A DNA stretch of 64,000 nucleotides from positions 49,227 through 113,226 of the forward strand of contig CALIZL010000022.1 in NCBI GenBank assembly GCA_938028745.1, read 5' to 3'. Position numbers and translations under genes: made by a program. Below the pieces are notes generated by a model. That model made no database searches, was not told where the DNA came from, and saw only the letters and a list, made by a program, of their open reading frames with translations. The first letter of the stretch is position 1, and the number at the start of each line of letters is the position of its first letter. The DNA is from an uncultured Prevotella sp. GTDB lineage: Bacteria > Bacteroidota > Bacteroidia > Bacteroidales > Bacteroidaceae. Positions 8,501 to 17,352 of the stretch are shown here, piece by piece.

Positions 8501-9972
8501 AAATTAACGTTGGGGTCTTTGACATTTAGCTTTCCGTCGAAGGTACCGTTGTTCCATTCGCCGTCTACGGCGATGTTCTTGTAGCTGTATGCGTTGTAGA
8601 AAAACTCCTTAACATCGCCTTTTGCCTTTACATACACCGAGCCGCGAGTGGGCAGTTTGCCGTCGACGTCTATTTGGGTAGATATGTTTCCAAAGCGTTT
8701 GTCGGCCAAAATCTTGCCGAGATCTAGGGCGTTGGTTTCCACTCTGCCCGAAAAATTGTCGTTATGCCGGCCAAAAGCCACGGTTGCGGTGCCTGCATCG
8801 GTGCGTATGATGCCCTTGGTAGCCACGTCTTGGCCATAGCCGCCAGCCTCGCCAATATAGTCGATGTTGCCCAAACGGCCGATAACGGCAGGCACTTTGA
8901 AGTGGTTGGCGAAGTTGTCGGAAAGAAATTGCACGCCCTCGGCACTCACGCGAAGTTGCCTGATGTTGGTGGCCCAGCGCAGTTTGGATGTCCAATTGCT
9001 GATAGAGCCGTCGGCTTGGAGCGAAAAATTGTTCGCGCGCGACGATATTTCGAGCGTTTTCACACGTAGGGAAGTGCTTGTGCCCGACACGTCGGCTTGC
9101 AGGAAGAAGGGCTTAGTAGAGGTTTTCAGTTCGGGTAAGAAACAAGCCAGGTCGGCCAAGGTGAGTTTTGACCTTTGCAAACTGCCACTGAACTGGAAAG
9201 AAGGCGACTGAAATTCGGTGCCGTTGAAGGCGTATGTGGCCGTGATTGGCCCGAAACTGATGCTGGTGGAGGGCAAAACGCAGGTTAAGTGCAGCAGACT
9301 TGCCCGTTGCCTGTTGGCCGTAAGCTCGCCTGTAAGGGCTTTAACGTGCAGACCCGACTGCTCTTTGAACGACAAGTCCTTAATATTGAGGTTCAGACTG
9401 TCGTTGGTAAGGGCGTCGAGCGCAATGTGTGCGCTGATGTCGGTTGCTGAAATGTGGTTGGGAGAGAACGTGTTGGTCTTGGGTTTGTCGAGCTGATTGT
9501 AGCTAACACTGCCCCTTCGGATGATAAGCGTGTTGATACGGAGGTCGAGAGGAGTGTTAGAAGTGGTGTCTTTGGATGCCAATGAATCGAGCGCGAATTG
9601 GAAATTGGGCTGGCTTTGCGCCGACTTCTTATAAAGGTTGGCTTTTAATCCGAACAGCTGAACAGACGAAATGTGGATTTTTCCCGCTGCAAGCGCGGCG
9701 TAATCTAGCTTTGCCGAGAGCCGTGTGGCTTCGAGCATGCGCTGGTTTTGCTGGTCGTTGATAACGAGATCGTCGATGATAATTCGGTTAAGAAAGCCTA
9801 AATCCACCTTACCCACCGACACATGAGTACCCAATTTCTCCGAAAGGGCGTCGCCGATAGTGTTCCCAACAAAAGCCTGAATAAAGGGAACATGCAGCAA
9901 AACCACAAAAACGAAGTACAGGCCAACCACAGCCCATAAAATAATATTTATTATGTGTCTTAACTTTCTCAA
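5536..9972 (-). CDS. TamB-like translocation/assembly protein (paralog 1)
   Basis: 1478 residues. A single N-terminal membrane anchor (about residues 8-30, IINIILWAVVGLYFVFVVLL) is followed by an AsmA-like start (NTIGDALSEKLGTHVSVGKV). A very long stretch of repeated beta strands comes next, and then the DUF490/TamB C-terminal region (FDMFGNFAIDHGVYKLTIQN, LYLLAVGRFYTQGRN). TamB-type proteins span the periplasm as a hydrophobic groove and serve outer-membrane protein assembly or lipid transport. The tail is very basic (KKKKPKVEKKK). The start is a TTG at 9972, 18 nt below a -7 box at 9990-9997. Unlike the second tamB (21328-25950) it has no tamL partner beside it, so its role may differ. It diverges from nqrA. 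Confidence 0.9.
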   Translation of the reverse strand: MRKLRHIINIILWAVVGLYFVFVVLLHVPFIQAFVGNTIGDALSEKLGTHVSVGKVDLGFLNRIIIDDLVINDQQNQRMLEATRLSAKLDYAALAAGKIHISSVQLFGLKANLYKKSAQSQPNFQFALDSLASKDTTSNTPLDLRINTLIIRRGSVSYNQLDKPKTNTFSPNHISATDISAHIALDALTNDSLNLNIKDLSFKEQSGLHVKALTGELTANRQRASLLHLTCVLPSTSISFGPITATYAFNGTEFQSPSFQFSGSLQRSKLTLADLACFLPELKTSTKPFFLQADVSGTSTSLRVKTLEISSRANNFSLQADGSISNWTSKLRWATNIRQLRVSAEGVQFLSDNFANHFKVPAVIGRLGNIDYIGEAGGYGQDVATKGIIRTDAGTATVAFGRHNDNFSGRVETNALDLGKILADKRFGNISTQIDVDGKLPTRGSVYVKAKGDVKEFFYNAYSYKNIAVDGEWNNGTFDGKLNVKDPNVNFDLQGQFNLASKQPFAKLEAEVTNFNPAALSLTKQWPNTQFSFAVMADIKGNSLNTANGRVQLDRFAMVTDTKSYKLNAISVDVSNNNQLHSLAVNSDFGNILLTGKYDYNTLAQSLTNLIGSKVPTMPGLPKVTNAQTNNFTISANVDNTDWLQHIFNVPLSIKQPVNFAASMNDAQKTLNISLKAPCFTYDGHHIDGGEMTVSTLNDTLRLAAKATSVAENGKKIWCSVQAKAADNKISSTISFDNLRKPLLKGELKWQTTFFKNDAGEATAQATFQQSGITVGDAIWEVKPSQVTYSKNRVQFDKFAVARGKQLIAIDGTATNNAHDSLMVDLKDVDVSYILNLVNFHAVEFGGRATGTAIVKTPFTNPDAYANLRVNDFTFEEGDMGTLVAGVKFNNEKGNVEIDAIASDGLNARTFINGYVSPKHNNIDLAIKANNTNIAFMETFCKSFMHGVKAYANGEVRLSGPLSHINLTGRLVANGSFTMTPLNTVYTLTNDTVRFVPNRIDLNACRFTDRNGNVGTLSGEIRHDHLTDLSYNLSVQANNLLAYDTKTFGENTFYGTVFATGTCNIRGRSGEVNIDIDATPNRNSVLVYNAASPEAVSNNSFIHWGSDALLTAEEQKAQEDNTENQENKDNNTADIPTDLHLNFLVNCTPDATIRLIMDKQSGDYISLNGYGVLRATYYNKGAFDMFGNFAIDHGVYKLTIQNVIKKDFSFEQGSTIAFNGDPYAARLNMKAIYTANGVSLSDLNLGKSFSNNNIRVNCLMNITGTPAAPKVSFDLDLPTVNSNAKQMIYSLINGEEEMNQQVLYLLAVGRFYTQGRNNADLGNSSTQSTTSLAMQSLLSSTLSQQLNNVLGTVVNNTNWNFGANIATGDDGWGNAEYEGLLSGRLLNNRLLINGQFGYRDNVNTTKSFIGDFDIRYLLFPSGNMAIKMYNQTNDRYFTRNSLNTQGIGLILKKDFNGWKDLFGITSRKKKKPKVEKKK

Positions 9973-9989
9973 TTGCTTTGTTTGGTTGG

Positions 9990-9997
9990 CAAAATTA
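9990..9997 (-). promoter_or_regulatory. -7 box for the first tamB-like gene
   Basis: TAATTTTG on the minus strand matches TAnnTTTG. It lies 18 nt before the TTG start at 9972 and supports that choice. Confidence 0.6.
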
Positions 9998-10061
9998 CAT
10001 CAAAAAAACCTTAATGCGAAATATACCCACCGTTTTTCTTTTTATTATGTTTTATTTTGAT

Positions 10062-10069
10062 TATATTTG
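10062..10069 (+). promoter_or_regulatory. -7 box for the nqr operon
   Basis: TATATTTG, a full TAnnTTTG match in an AT-rich stretch, about 175 nt upstream of nqrA. It would give a fairly long untranslated leader (roughly 10075-10244). I saw no known riboswitch fold in that leader. Confidence 0.6.
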
Positions 10070-10244
10070 CAACGATAAAGCGGTGGGTGGTGTTCCTATC
10101 CATCGCTTTAGGTGTTTGTTTTGACGGCGAGCACCATTTAAGCAAGCGTTCGTTGCTCTCTGCGTGGGCGCAAAGTGATGCTGCCAAGGCAAAAAGGTCG
10201 GACAAGAGATTAATCATTAAAATTCAGATATATTATAGTTTATC

Positions 10245-11594
10245 ATGGCAAATGTCATTAAGTTACGTAAAGGCTTAAACATTCACCTGAAAGGAACAGC
10301 AGCCCAAACGAAACGCGTTGTAGGCGCATGCACAGAATATGTGGTGCGTCCCGACACCTTCGAAGGCGTTGTTCCTAAACTCGTTGTGCACGAAGGAGAC
10401 CGTGTAGACGTGGGTGATGCCTTGTTTGTAGATAAGAACTTTCCTGAGGTGAGGTTCGCGTCGCCCGTGAGCGGAACGGTTAAGGCCGTTGAAAGAGGCG
10501 AAAGACGAAAGATACTCGGCATCAGGTTGCAGGCTGACGAGGTGCAGAAGTTTCACGACTTCGGCCATCGCGATGTGTCGTCGCTTTCTTCCGACGATGT
10601 GAAGAACGCCTTGTTGGAGGCTGGGTTGTTTGGCTATATATACCAATTGCCTTACGCCGTGTCTACCAATCCGCAGACAATGCCAAAGGCCATCTTTGTT
10701 TCCGCACTGCGCGACATGCCCCTAGCCAACGACTTTGAATACGAGTTGCAGGGCAACGAACGCGATTTCCAAACGGGATTGACTGCCCTCTCGAAGTTGG
10801 CAACCACCTATTTGGGGATAGGGAAGAACCAAAAAGCCGACGTGTTGGTGAACGCAAAGGACGTGGAAGTGACGGTTTTCGATGGTCCATGCCCCGCTGG
10901 GAATGTAGGCGTGCAGGTAAACCACATCTCGCCAGTGAATAAGGGCGAAGTGGTTTGGACGGTCGACCCCACGTTTGTGATTTTCTTCGGAAGGTTGTTC
11001 AATACAGGTAAGGTTAATCTTCTGCGCACAATAGCCCTCGGAGGCAGTGCTATGGCATCGCCCATGTACGTTGATGCGCTGATAGGAACGCCTTTCTCGG
11101 TGATTTTGAAAGACGCTTTGACGCGCCAAGAAGACCTTCGCCTTATCAATGGCAACCCCTTAACGGGTACGAAATCGTGCTTGGAAGACAGCGTTGGCGT
11201 AAAGACATCCGAGATAACCGCTATCCCCGAAGGTGCCGATGCAAACGAAATGTTCGGTTGGATAATGCCGCGCACCAATCAATTTTCCACATCGCGCAGT
11301 TATTTCTCTTGGCTCATGGGCAAGAAAGCGTACGATTTGGATGCACGCGTGAAGGGAGGCGAACGCCATATTATCATGAGTGGTGAATACGATAGTGTGT
11401 TGCCGATGGACATTTATGGCGAGTTCCTCATCAAAGCCATCATCGTTGGCGACATCGACAAGATGGAACAGCTGGGCATCTATGAGGTTTCGCCCGAAGA
11501 TTTCGCACTGGCAGAGTTCGTTGACAGTTCTAAACTCGAACTACAACGCATCGTTCGCCAGGGGCTGAACATGTTACGTAAAGAAAATGCATAA
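10245..11594 (+). CDS. nqrA: Na+-translocating NADH:quinone reductase subunit A
   Basis: 449 residues, the normal length for NqrA. It starts MANVIKLRKGLNIHLKGTAA, the conserved opening, with a Rnf/Nqr barrel-sandwich region next (RPDTFEGVVPKLVVHEGDRV, FASPVSGTVKAVERGERRK). NqrA is the peripheral cytoplasmic subunit of the six-subunit Na+-NQR complex, which oxidises NADH, reduces quinone (menaquinone here, by inference from the menG gene at 38 kb) and pumps sodium out. It is the first gene of nqrABCDEF. The following gene starts 6 nt after its stop. Confidence 0.97.
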   Translation: MANVIKLRKGLNIHLKGTAAQTKRVVGACTEYVVRPDTFEGVVPKLVVHEGDRVDVGDALFVDKNFPEVRFASPVSGTVKAVERGERRKILGIRLQADEVQKFHDFGHRDVSSLSSDDVKNALLEAGLFGYIYQLPYAVSTNPQTMPKAIFVSALRDMPLANDFEYELQGNERDFQTGLTALSKLATTYLGIGKNQKADVLVNAKDVEVTVFDGPCPAGNVGVQVNHISPVNKGEVVWTVDPTFVIFFGRLFNTGKVNLLRTIALGGSAMASPMYVDALIGTPFSVILKDALTRQEDLRLINGNPLTGTKSCLEDSVGVKTSEITAIPEGADANEMFGWIMPRTNQFSTSRSYFSWLMGKKAYDLDARVKGGERHIIMSGEYDSVLPMDIYGEFLIKAIIVGDIDKMEQLGIYEVSPEDFALAEFVDSSKLELQRIVRQGLNMLRKENA

Positions 11595-11600
11595 AGCAGT

Positions 11601-12767
11601 ATGAAAGCATTAAGACAATATTTAGATAAAATAAAGCCGAAATTCGAGCCAGGAGGCAAGCTCCACGCCTTCCAAAGCATTTTCGACGGATTGGAAACCT
11701 TCCTCTATGTGCCGAACACCACTTCGAAAGTGGGAACGCACATCCACGATTCCATCGACTCGAAACGCATCATGAGCATGGTGGTTATTGCCGCTTTGCC
11801 GGCTTTGCTCTTCGGAATGTACAACGTAGGCTATCAAAACTACGCGGCGGCAGGTCATTTGGCCGATGCCAGTTTCTTTGATCTGTTCTTCTTCGGCTTT
11901 CTTGCCGTGTTGCCAAAGGTGGTTGTAAGCTACGCCGTAGGGCTTGGAATAGAGTTTGCTTGGGCGCAATGGAAGCACGAAGAGATACAAGAAGGATACT
12001 TGGTGACGGGTATTCTCATCCCATTGATTATTCCCGTGAGCTGTCCACTTTGGATATTGGTGCTCGCCGTGGCCTTCTCGGTAGTCCTTTGCAAAGAAAT
12101 TTTCGGTGGAACAGGTATGAACATCTTCAACGTTGCGCTTTGCGCGCGCGCGTTCCTCTTCTTCTCTTATCCTTCGAAGATGACCGGCGACACTGTTTGG
12201 GTGGCTTCCAACTCCATCTTGGGCTTTGGTTATGACCTGCCCGACGGCTTTACGGCAGCCACTCCCTTGGGAGAAATTGGCGTTGGAGCAAATGTTCCGT
12301 ACAGCCTTAGCGACATGATAACCGGCTTTATCCCCGGCAGTATAGGCGAAACAAGCGTGATTGCCATTGGTATTGGTGCCATTATTCTGCTTTGGACGGG
12401 CATTGCCAGCTGGCGTACCATGGGAAGCGTGTTTGGTGGAGGCATCTTGATGGCCTTGTTGTTTAAGCATTTGGGCATGACCAGCATCGACTGGTACGAA
12501 CATATCGTGCTGGGAGGTTTCTGTTTCGGTGCCGTATTCATGGCAACCGACCCCGTTACGTCGGCCCGAACCCACACCGGACAATGGATTTACGGATTCC
12601 TTATCGGCGCAATGGCTCTTATCATACGTGTGATGAACCCCGGCTATCCCGAAGGAATGATGTTGGCCATACTGTTTGCCAACATGTTTGCGCCCCTTAT
12701 CGACTATTATGTGGTGCAGGCAAACATAAGTAAGCGCATGAAACGTTTAACCAAAAACAACAAATGA
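11601..12767 (+). CDS. nqrB: Na+-translocating NADH:quinone reductase subunit B
   Basis: 388 residues of mostly transmembrane helices. The covalent flavin site is visible as DGFTAAT, with the acceptor Thr near residue 221. The conserved VGTHIHDSIDSKRIMSMVVI lies near residues 44-63, and LGGFCFGAVFMATDPVTSAR near the end. NqrB is the membrane subunit thought to form the sodium path, and it carries a phosphoester-linked FMN and riboflavin in the family. The nqrC start is 4 nt after the stop. Confidence 0.97.
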   Translation: MKALRQYLDKIKPKFEPGGKLHAFQSIFDGLETFLYVPNTTSKVGTHIHDSIDSKRIMSMVVIAALPALLFGMYNVGYQNYAAAGHLADASFFDLFFFGFLAVLPKVVVSYAVGLGIEFAWAQWKHEEIQEGYLVTGILIPLIIPVSCPLWILVLAVAFSVVLCKEIFGGTGMNIFNVALCARAFLFFSYPSKMTGDTVWVASNSILGFGYDLPDGFTAATPLGEIGVGANVPYSLSDMITGFIPGSIGETSVIAIGIGAIILLWTGIASWRTMGSVFGGGILMALLFKHLGMTSIDWYEHIVLGGFCFGAVFMATDPVTSARTHTGQWIYGFLIGAMALIIRVMNPGYPEGMMLAILFANMFAPLIDYYVVQANISKRMKRLTKNNK

Positions 12768-12771
12768 CATC

Positions 12772-13494
12772 ATGGCAGAAGTGAAGAAAAAAGGATTAAA
12801 CACCAATTCCAACGGCTATACGCTGATATATTCTACCATCCTCGTCGTTGTCGTTGCTTTCTTGTTGGCTTTCGTCTTTAAGGCGTTGAAACCTCAGCAA
12901 GACATCAACGTGGCCTTGGATAAGAAGAAACAATTGCTCTATGCGCTTAACATTCGCGACATAAGCGATGAAGAGGCTGCACGGAAGTATAAGGAAGTGG
13001 TATTGGCCGATGAGATAATAGACACCAAAGGAAACGTTACCACCAAAGGCGAACAAGGTGGCGAGAAAGCCGGTTTCTTGCTCAACAGTGCCGATTACAA
13101 GGCTGGCCGCTTGGCATTGTTCGTTTGTAAAGTAGACGGACAAACCAAGTACATCGTGCCTGTTTACGGCATGGGACTTTGGGGACCTATTAATGGCTTT
13201 ATCGCACTAGACGCAGACAAGAACACTGTTTACGGAGCGTACTTCAATCACGAAGGCGAAACGGCCGGATTGGGTGCGGAGATAAAAGACAACGTGAAGT
13301 GGCAGAACCTGTTTAAAGGAAAGAAAGTGTTCGCAGAGGGCACCCGGAAAGTGGCACTCTCCGTTGTAAAGAAGGTAGACGACCCCTCTACGCAGGTAGA
13401 TGCGGTAACAGGCGCCACGCTGACAAGTAATGGCGTGAGCGACATGCTTATCGAGGGTTTGTCGAAGTACCTTGTGTTTTTAACCAGTAAATAA
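12772..13494 (+). CDS. nqrC: Na+-translocating NADH:quinone reductase subunit C
   Basis: 240 residues. One N-terminal membrane helix (about 17-38) is followed by a periplasmic FMN-binding domain. The flavinylation motif reads DAVTGATLTS, placing the FMN-bearing Thr near residue 216. The GLWGPINGFIALD and GETAGLGAEI stretches are typical. Fourth-fifth genes of the operon follow directly, nqrD beginning 15 nt after the stop. An ApbE flavin transferase would be needed for FMN attachment; none is in this window. Confidence 0.96.
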   Translation: MAEVKKKGLNTNSNGYTLIYSTILVVVVAFLLAFVFKALKPQQDINVALDKKKQLLYALNIRDISDEEAARKYKEVVLADEIIDTKGNVTTKGEQGGEKAGFLLNSADYKAGRLALFVCKVDGQTKYIVPVYGMGLWGPINGFIALDADKNTVYGAYFNHEGETAGLGAEIKDNVKWQNLFKGKKVFAEGTRKVALSVVKKVDDPSTQVDAVTGATLTSNGVSDMLIEGLSKYLVFLTSK

Positions 13495-13509
13495 TCGAAC
13501 GCAGCAGTT

Positions 13510-14139
13510 ATGAGTAAGTTATTTTCAAAGGAAAACAAAGAAGTCTTTGTCAATCCGCTAAATCTCGATAACCCCATCATGGTTCAGGTGCTTGGCATCT
13601 GTTCGGCGTTGGCCGTTACCTCGCAGCTAAAACCGGCTATCGTGATGGGACTTGCCGTTACCATCATTACGGCATTCTCTAACGTTATCATCTCCTTGAT
13701 ACGCAACACCATCCCCTCGCGCATCCGAATCATCGTTCAATTGGTGGTGGTGGCAGCCTTGGTTACCATCGTTAGCCAAGTTCTCAAAGCCTTTGTGTAT
13801 GATGTCAGCGTAGAACTGTCGGTATATGTGGGTCTGATTATCACCAATTGCATCCTCATGGGACGCCTTGAAGCCTTCGCCATGATGAACAAGCCGTGGC
13901 CAAGTTTCCTCGACGGCATCGGCAATGGCTTGGGTTACGCCTTTATCTTGGTGCTTGTTGGTTGCATTCGCGAACTTTTCGGCCGCGGGTCGCTACTTGG
14001 TTTCCAGCTAATTCCTGAGAGTGCATACCACGCAGGCTATCTGAACAACGGCATGATGACCATGCCCGCAATGGCATTGATACTGCTGGGCTGTGTTATC
14101 TGGCTGCATCGGGCATATTTCTACAAGGAGAAAAAATAA
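13510..14139 (+). CDS. nqrD: Na+-translocating NADH:quinone reductase subunit D
   Basis: 209 residues with about six membrane helices. It belongs to the NqrDE/RnfAE family. The two half-helix motifs carry conserved cysteines (LGICSALAVT and IITNCILMGRLEAFAM) that in known structures hold an iron centre within the membrane together with NqrE. The end contains LVGCIRELFGRGS. It starts 15 nt after nqrC, and nqrE follows after 9 nt. Confidence 0.96.
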   Translation: MSKLFSKENKEVFVNPLNLDNPIMVQVLGICSALAVTSQLKPAIVMGLAVTIITAFSNVIISLIRNTIPSRIRIIVQLVVVAALVTIVSQVLKAFVYDVSVELSVYVGLIITNCILMGRLEAFAMMNKPWPSFLDGIGNGLGYAFILVLVGCIRELFGRGSLLGFQLIPESAYHAGYLNNGMMTMPAMALILLGCVIWLHRAYFYKEKK

Positions 14140-14148
14140 GAAAACGCT

Positions 14149-14775
14149 ATGGAACATTTAATCAGTTTATTCTTTAGGTCCATCTTTGTGGACAACATGA
14201 TATTCGCCTTTTTCTTGGGAATGTGCTCTTATTTGGCCGTTTCTAAGAACGTGAAGACGTCTTTGGGACTGGGCTTAGCTGTAACCTTCGTGTTGCTTGT
14301 TACTGTCCCTGTCGACTATTTGCTGCAAACCAAGGTGCTAGGTCCCGACTGTTTGATAGCGGGTGTCGACCTTTCTTACCTCAGTTTCATCCTTTTCATC
14401 GCCGTTATTGCAGGTATTGTGCAGCTGGTAGAAATGGCTGTCGAGAAATATAGTCCCTCGCTTTATTCGGCTTTGGGCATATTCTTACCCCTTATTGCCG
14501 TTAACTGTGCCATCATGGGTGCCTCGCTCTTCATGCAACAGCGCATAAACATGGACCCATCCAGCACGCAGTACATCGGCTCCGTGTGGGATTCCATCTC
14601 TTATGCCGTTGGTAGCGGCTTCGGTTGGACACTGGCCATCGTGTCGATGGGTGCCATTAGGGAGAAAATGCAATACGGCGACGTGCCCAAACCCCTGCAA
14701 GGACTGGGCATAACATTCATTACCGTAGGACTGATGGCTATGGCCATGATGTGTTTTTCGGGCTTAAATCTATAA
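14149..14775 (+). CDS. nqrE: Na+-translocating NADH:quinone reductase subunit E
   Basis: 208 residues with six membrane helices. It is the NqrD homologue inserted with opposite topology. It carries the matching cysteines in FFLGMCSYLAVSKN and AVNCAIMGASLFMQQR, and a C-terminal IREKMQYGDVPKPLQGLGI typical of NqrE rather than RnfA. It is part of the membrane core of the pump. nqrF starts 11 nt downstream. Confidence 0.96.
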   Translation: MEHLISLFFRSIFVDNMIFAFFLGMCSYLAVSKNVKTSLGLGLAVTFVLLVTVPVDYLLQTKVLGPDCLIAGVDLSYLSFILFIAVIAGIVQLVEMAVEKYSPSLYSALGIFLPLIAVNCAIMGASLFMQQRINMDPSSTQYIGSVWDSISYAVGSGFGWTLAIVSMGAIREKMQYGDVPKPLQGLGITFITVGLMAMAMMCFSGLNL

Positions 14776-14786
14776 GATAAGGATAT

Positions 14787-16055
14787 ATGTTACAGTTTAT
14801 ATTAATAAGTATAGGTGCTTTTCTGCTCATCATCTTGCTGCTGGTGATTATGTTGCTGGTGGCCAAGAAATACCTTTCGCCCGGCGGTAAGGTGGTAATT
14901 ACCGTCAATGATGATAAGGAACTTACCGTGGAGCAGGGCAACAACGTGATGGCCACGCTCAACGAGAACGGCATTTTCTTGCCGTCGGCTTGTGGCGGAA
15001 AGGCCAGCTGCGGACAATGCAAGCTGCAAGTGCTGGAAGGAGGCGGCGAAATACTCGACTCAGAACGCACGCACTTCTCGCGAAAAGAAGTGAAAGACCA
15101 TTGGCGACTTGGTTGCCAATGCAAGGTTAAAGGCGATTTGAAGGTTAAAGTGCCCGAAAGTGTGCTGGGCGTGAAAGAGTGGGAGTGCACGGTTATCAGT
15201 AACAAGAACGTATCGAGCTTTATCAAGGAGTTCATCGTTGAATTGCCGCCAGGCGAACACATGGACTTCGTACCGGGAAGTTACGCTCAAATAAAGATAC
15301 CTGCATACGAAACCATCGACTACAACAAGGATTTCGACAAGAAAGATATTGGTGAAGAGTACGTGGCAGTATGGGAAAAGTTCGGTATTTTCGACCTCAA
15401 AGCTCACAATCCCGAAGAAACCATCCGCGCCTACTCTATGGCCAACTACCCCGCAGAGGGCGACCGCATCACGCTAACCGTGCGTATTGCCACTACGCCG
15501 TTTAAGCCGCGCCCCGAAGTAGGATTTCAAAACGTGCCCACGGGTATTGCATCCAGCTACATCTTCTCGCGAAAGCCAGGCGATAAGGTGGTGATGAGCG
15601 GTCCGTTTGGCGACTTCCACCCGATATTCGACTCGAAGAAAGAGATGATATGGGTTGGTGGCGGTGCAGGTATGGCTCCTCTTCGCAGTCAGATTATGCA
15701 CATGCTCAAAACACTTCACACTCGCGACCGCGAGATGCACTACTTCTATGGCGCGCGTAGTCTTAGCGAGGCGTTCTTCTTGGACGACTTCCACGAGTTG
15801 GAAAAGGAATATCCCAACTTCCATTTCCACCTTGCACTCGACCGCCCCGACCCCAAAGCCGATGAGGCAGGTGTGCCATACGTGGCCGGTTTTGTGCACG
15901 AAGTGATGTACAACACCTATCTTAAAGACCACGAGGCACCCGAAGACATCGAGTTCTACATGTGCGGTCCGGATCCGATGAGCAAGGCTGTACAAGGTAT
16001 GCTCGATAGTATTGGCGTTGACCGCGAGAGCATCATGTTCGATGACTTTGGATAA
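14787..16055 (+). CDS. nqrF: Na+-translocating NADH:quinone reductase subunit F (NADH-oxidising)
   Basis: 422 residues. A single N-terminal helix (about 4-26) is followed by a 2Fe-2S ferredoxin domain with cysteines near 69, 75, 78 (ACGGKASCGQC) and 110 (LGCQC). The FAD domain has the RAYSMANYP signature near 214. The NADH-binding domain has GGGAGMAPLRS near 291 and the C-terminal YMCGPDPM near 391. Electrons enter here from NADH and pass via FAD and the iron-sulfur centre to the other subunits. It is the last gene of the operon; a terminator hairpin follows at 16108-16150. Confidence 0.97.
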   Translation: MLQFILISIGAFLLIILLLVIMLLVAKKYLSPGGKVVITVNDDKELTVEQGNNVMATLNENGIFLPSACGGKASCGQCKLQVLEGGGEILDSERTHFSRKEVKDHWRLGCQCKVKGDLKVKVPESVLGVKEWECTVISNKNVSSFIKEFIVELPPGEHMDFVPGSYAQIKIPAYETIDYNKDFDKKDIGEEYVAVWEKFGIFDLKAHNPEETIRAYSMANYPAEGDRITLTVRIATTPFKPRPEVGFQNVPTGIASSYIFSRKPGDKVVMSGPFGDFHPIFDSKKEMIWVGGGAGMAPLRSQIMHMLKTLHTRDREMHYFYGARSLSEAFFLDDFHELEKEYPNFHFHLALDRPDPKADEAGVPYVAGFVHEVMYNTYLKDHEAPEDIEFYMCGPDPMSKAVQGMLDSIGVDRESIMFDDFG

Positions 16056-16107
16056 ACGCATGTTGTAATACAACTCCCAGTAGTTTTACTTTTTGAGTTC
16101 AATAATG

Positions 16108-16150
16108 CACCGCATGGCGAATGGCAACAACATTCGTTATGCGGTGTTTT
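16108..16150 (+). terminator. terminator after nqrF
   Basis: CACCGCATGGCGAATG pairs with CATTCGTTATGCGGTG around a 7-nt loop, with two G-T/A-C type mismatches, and is followed by TTTT. It closes the nqr operon before the next promoter at 16171. Confidence 0.85.
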
Positions 16151-16170
16151 CGTATTCCAATATAAAAGAC

Positions 16171-16178
16171 TACCTTTG
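16171..16178 (+). promoter_or_regulatory. -7 box for the HAD phosphatase gene
   Basis: TACCTTTG matches TAnnTTTG. It sits 17 nt ahead of the ATG at 16196, directly behind the nqr terminator. Confidence 0.7.
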
Positions 16179-16195
16179 CATTAAATTTTCAGGAT

Positions 16196-16978
16196 ATGAT
16201 AAAAGCACTGTTCTTCGATATCGACGGCACGCTGGTAAGCATGAAAACGCATACCATCCCCACTTCGGCAGTTGAGTCTATCGCACAAGCCAAGCGTAAA
16301 GGAGTGAAAGTGTTTATTGCCACGGGTAGACCATACGCCATCATCAACAACATCGACTCCATTCTCCCCTTTATAGACGGCTATCTTACTGCCAATGGCG
16401 CATACTGCATCGTAGGCAACGAAGTTGTTTATCATCATCCAATCCCCAAACGCGACGTTGAATTGATTCTAAACGATGCCAGAGAGCAAGACTATTCGTG
16501 TGTGGTGGTGGGCGAAAAAGACATCACCACCTATAATTATAAGGACAACATCGACCGCATTTTTAGGCGTACGCTTGATATTCACGGCATTGATTATCAC
16601 TTACCAATCGAGAAGGTGATGCAAAACGGCATCTTACAGCTTACCCCTTTCGCCACGGTTGAACAAGAACAGCAGCTAATGCCTCGCATCCCCGACTGCG
16701 TTTCTGGGCGTTGGCATCCTGAATTTATGGACATTACCTCGCGAATGGCCGACAAGGGTAGGGGACTTGCCGCCATTGCCCAACACCTCGACATACCTAT
16801 TGATGCCTGCGCCGCCTTTGGCGATGGTGGAAACGACATCAGTATGCTGCGTGCAGCAGGCGTAGGCGTGGCGATGGGCAACGCCGGCGACGACGTAAAG
16901 CAAGCTGCCAACTTTGTTACAACGCATATAGACGACGATGGCATCATGCACGCCATCCAACATTTGGGGATTATTTAA
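16196..16978 (+). CDS. Cof-type HAD-superfamily phosphatase
   Basis: 260 residues. Motif I is FFDIDGTLVSM near residues 6-16 with both catalytic aspartates. Motif II is in FIATGRPYA. The type IIB cap lies in the middle, and the C-terminal metal-binding motif is FGDGGNDISML. This is the Cof/YbiV branch of HAD hydrolases, which dephosphorylate sugar phosphates, flavin or pyridoxal phosphate; the substrate cannot be told from sequence. It stands alone between the nqr terminator and a long non-coding stretch. Confidence 0.93.
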   Translation: MIKALFFDIDGTLVSMKTHTIPTSAVESIAQAKRKGVKVFIATGRPYAIINNIDSILPFIDGYLTANGAYCIVGNEVVYHHPIPKRDVELILNDAREQDYSCVVVGEKDITTYNYKDNIDRIFRRTLDIHGIDYHLPIEKVMQNGILQLTPFATVEQEQQLMPRIPDCVSGRWHPEFMDITSRMADKGRGLAAIAQHLDIPIDACAAFGDGGNDISMLRAAGVGVAMGNAGDDVKQAANFVTTHIDDDGIMHAIQHLGII

Positions 16979-17023
16979 GGCAGGTCCTAAAAATTACCTT
17001 TGCTGTATTTTTAGCTTTTGGCA

Positions 17024-17092
17024 GAGCAGGTTTTGCCTACTTCTTGAAGGAGCATAGCGCACTATGCTTTCTGAAAGCGTAAGCCAAAGATG
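17024..17092 (+). repeat. hairpin repeat (family H), copy 1
   Basis: The left arm GCCTACTTCTTGAAGGAGCA and the right arm TGCTTTCTGAAAGCGTAAGC pair imperfectly around the core TAGCGCACTA. The second copy, in the opposite orientation at 18779-18845, shares TTCTTGAAGG and a TAGCG core with compensating changes across the stem. Confidence 0.65.
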
Positions 17093-17352
17093 CCAGATAA
17101 AAGCAAAAAAGGCAGTGAAGAGCAATACAAGGAACAGCGATTGAACCTTTACGGGGAATGTTTATAACATGCCTTTTGGTTCATTACCGAGTGACCAACG
17201 CCATCTTGTGTTGAGTATTTCTTTATTCAGTTCCGGATGATTTGTTTCAAAACATTTCGTACTGGCCATATTTTAGAAAGTTGTTTGTATACTTCACTTT
17301 GCCATCAACGTATCAGCACAGTAGCATTTGCAATGCTATAAGAAACTTTGTG

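Noticed and set aside
11622..12584. 320-codon minus-strand frame opposite nqrB
   Set aside because: It is an exact shadow of a conserved membrane subunit, with no family resemblance.
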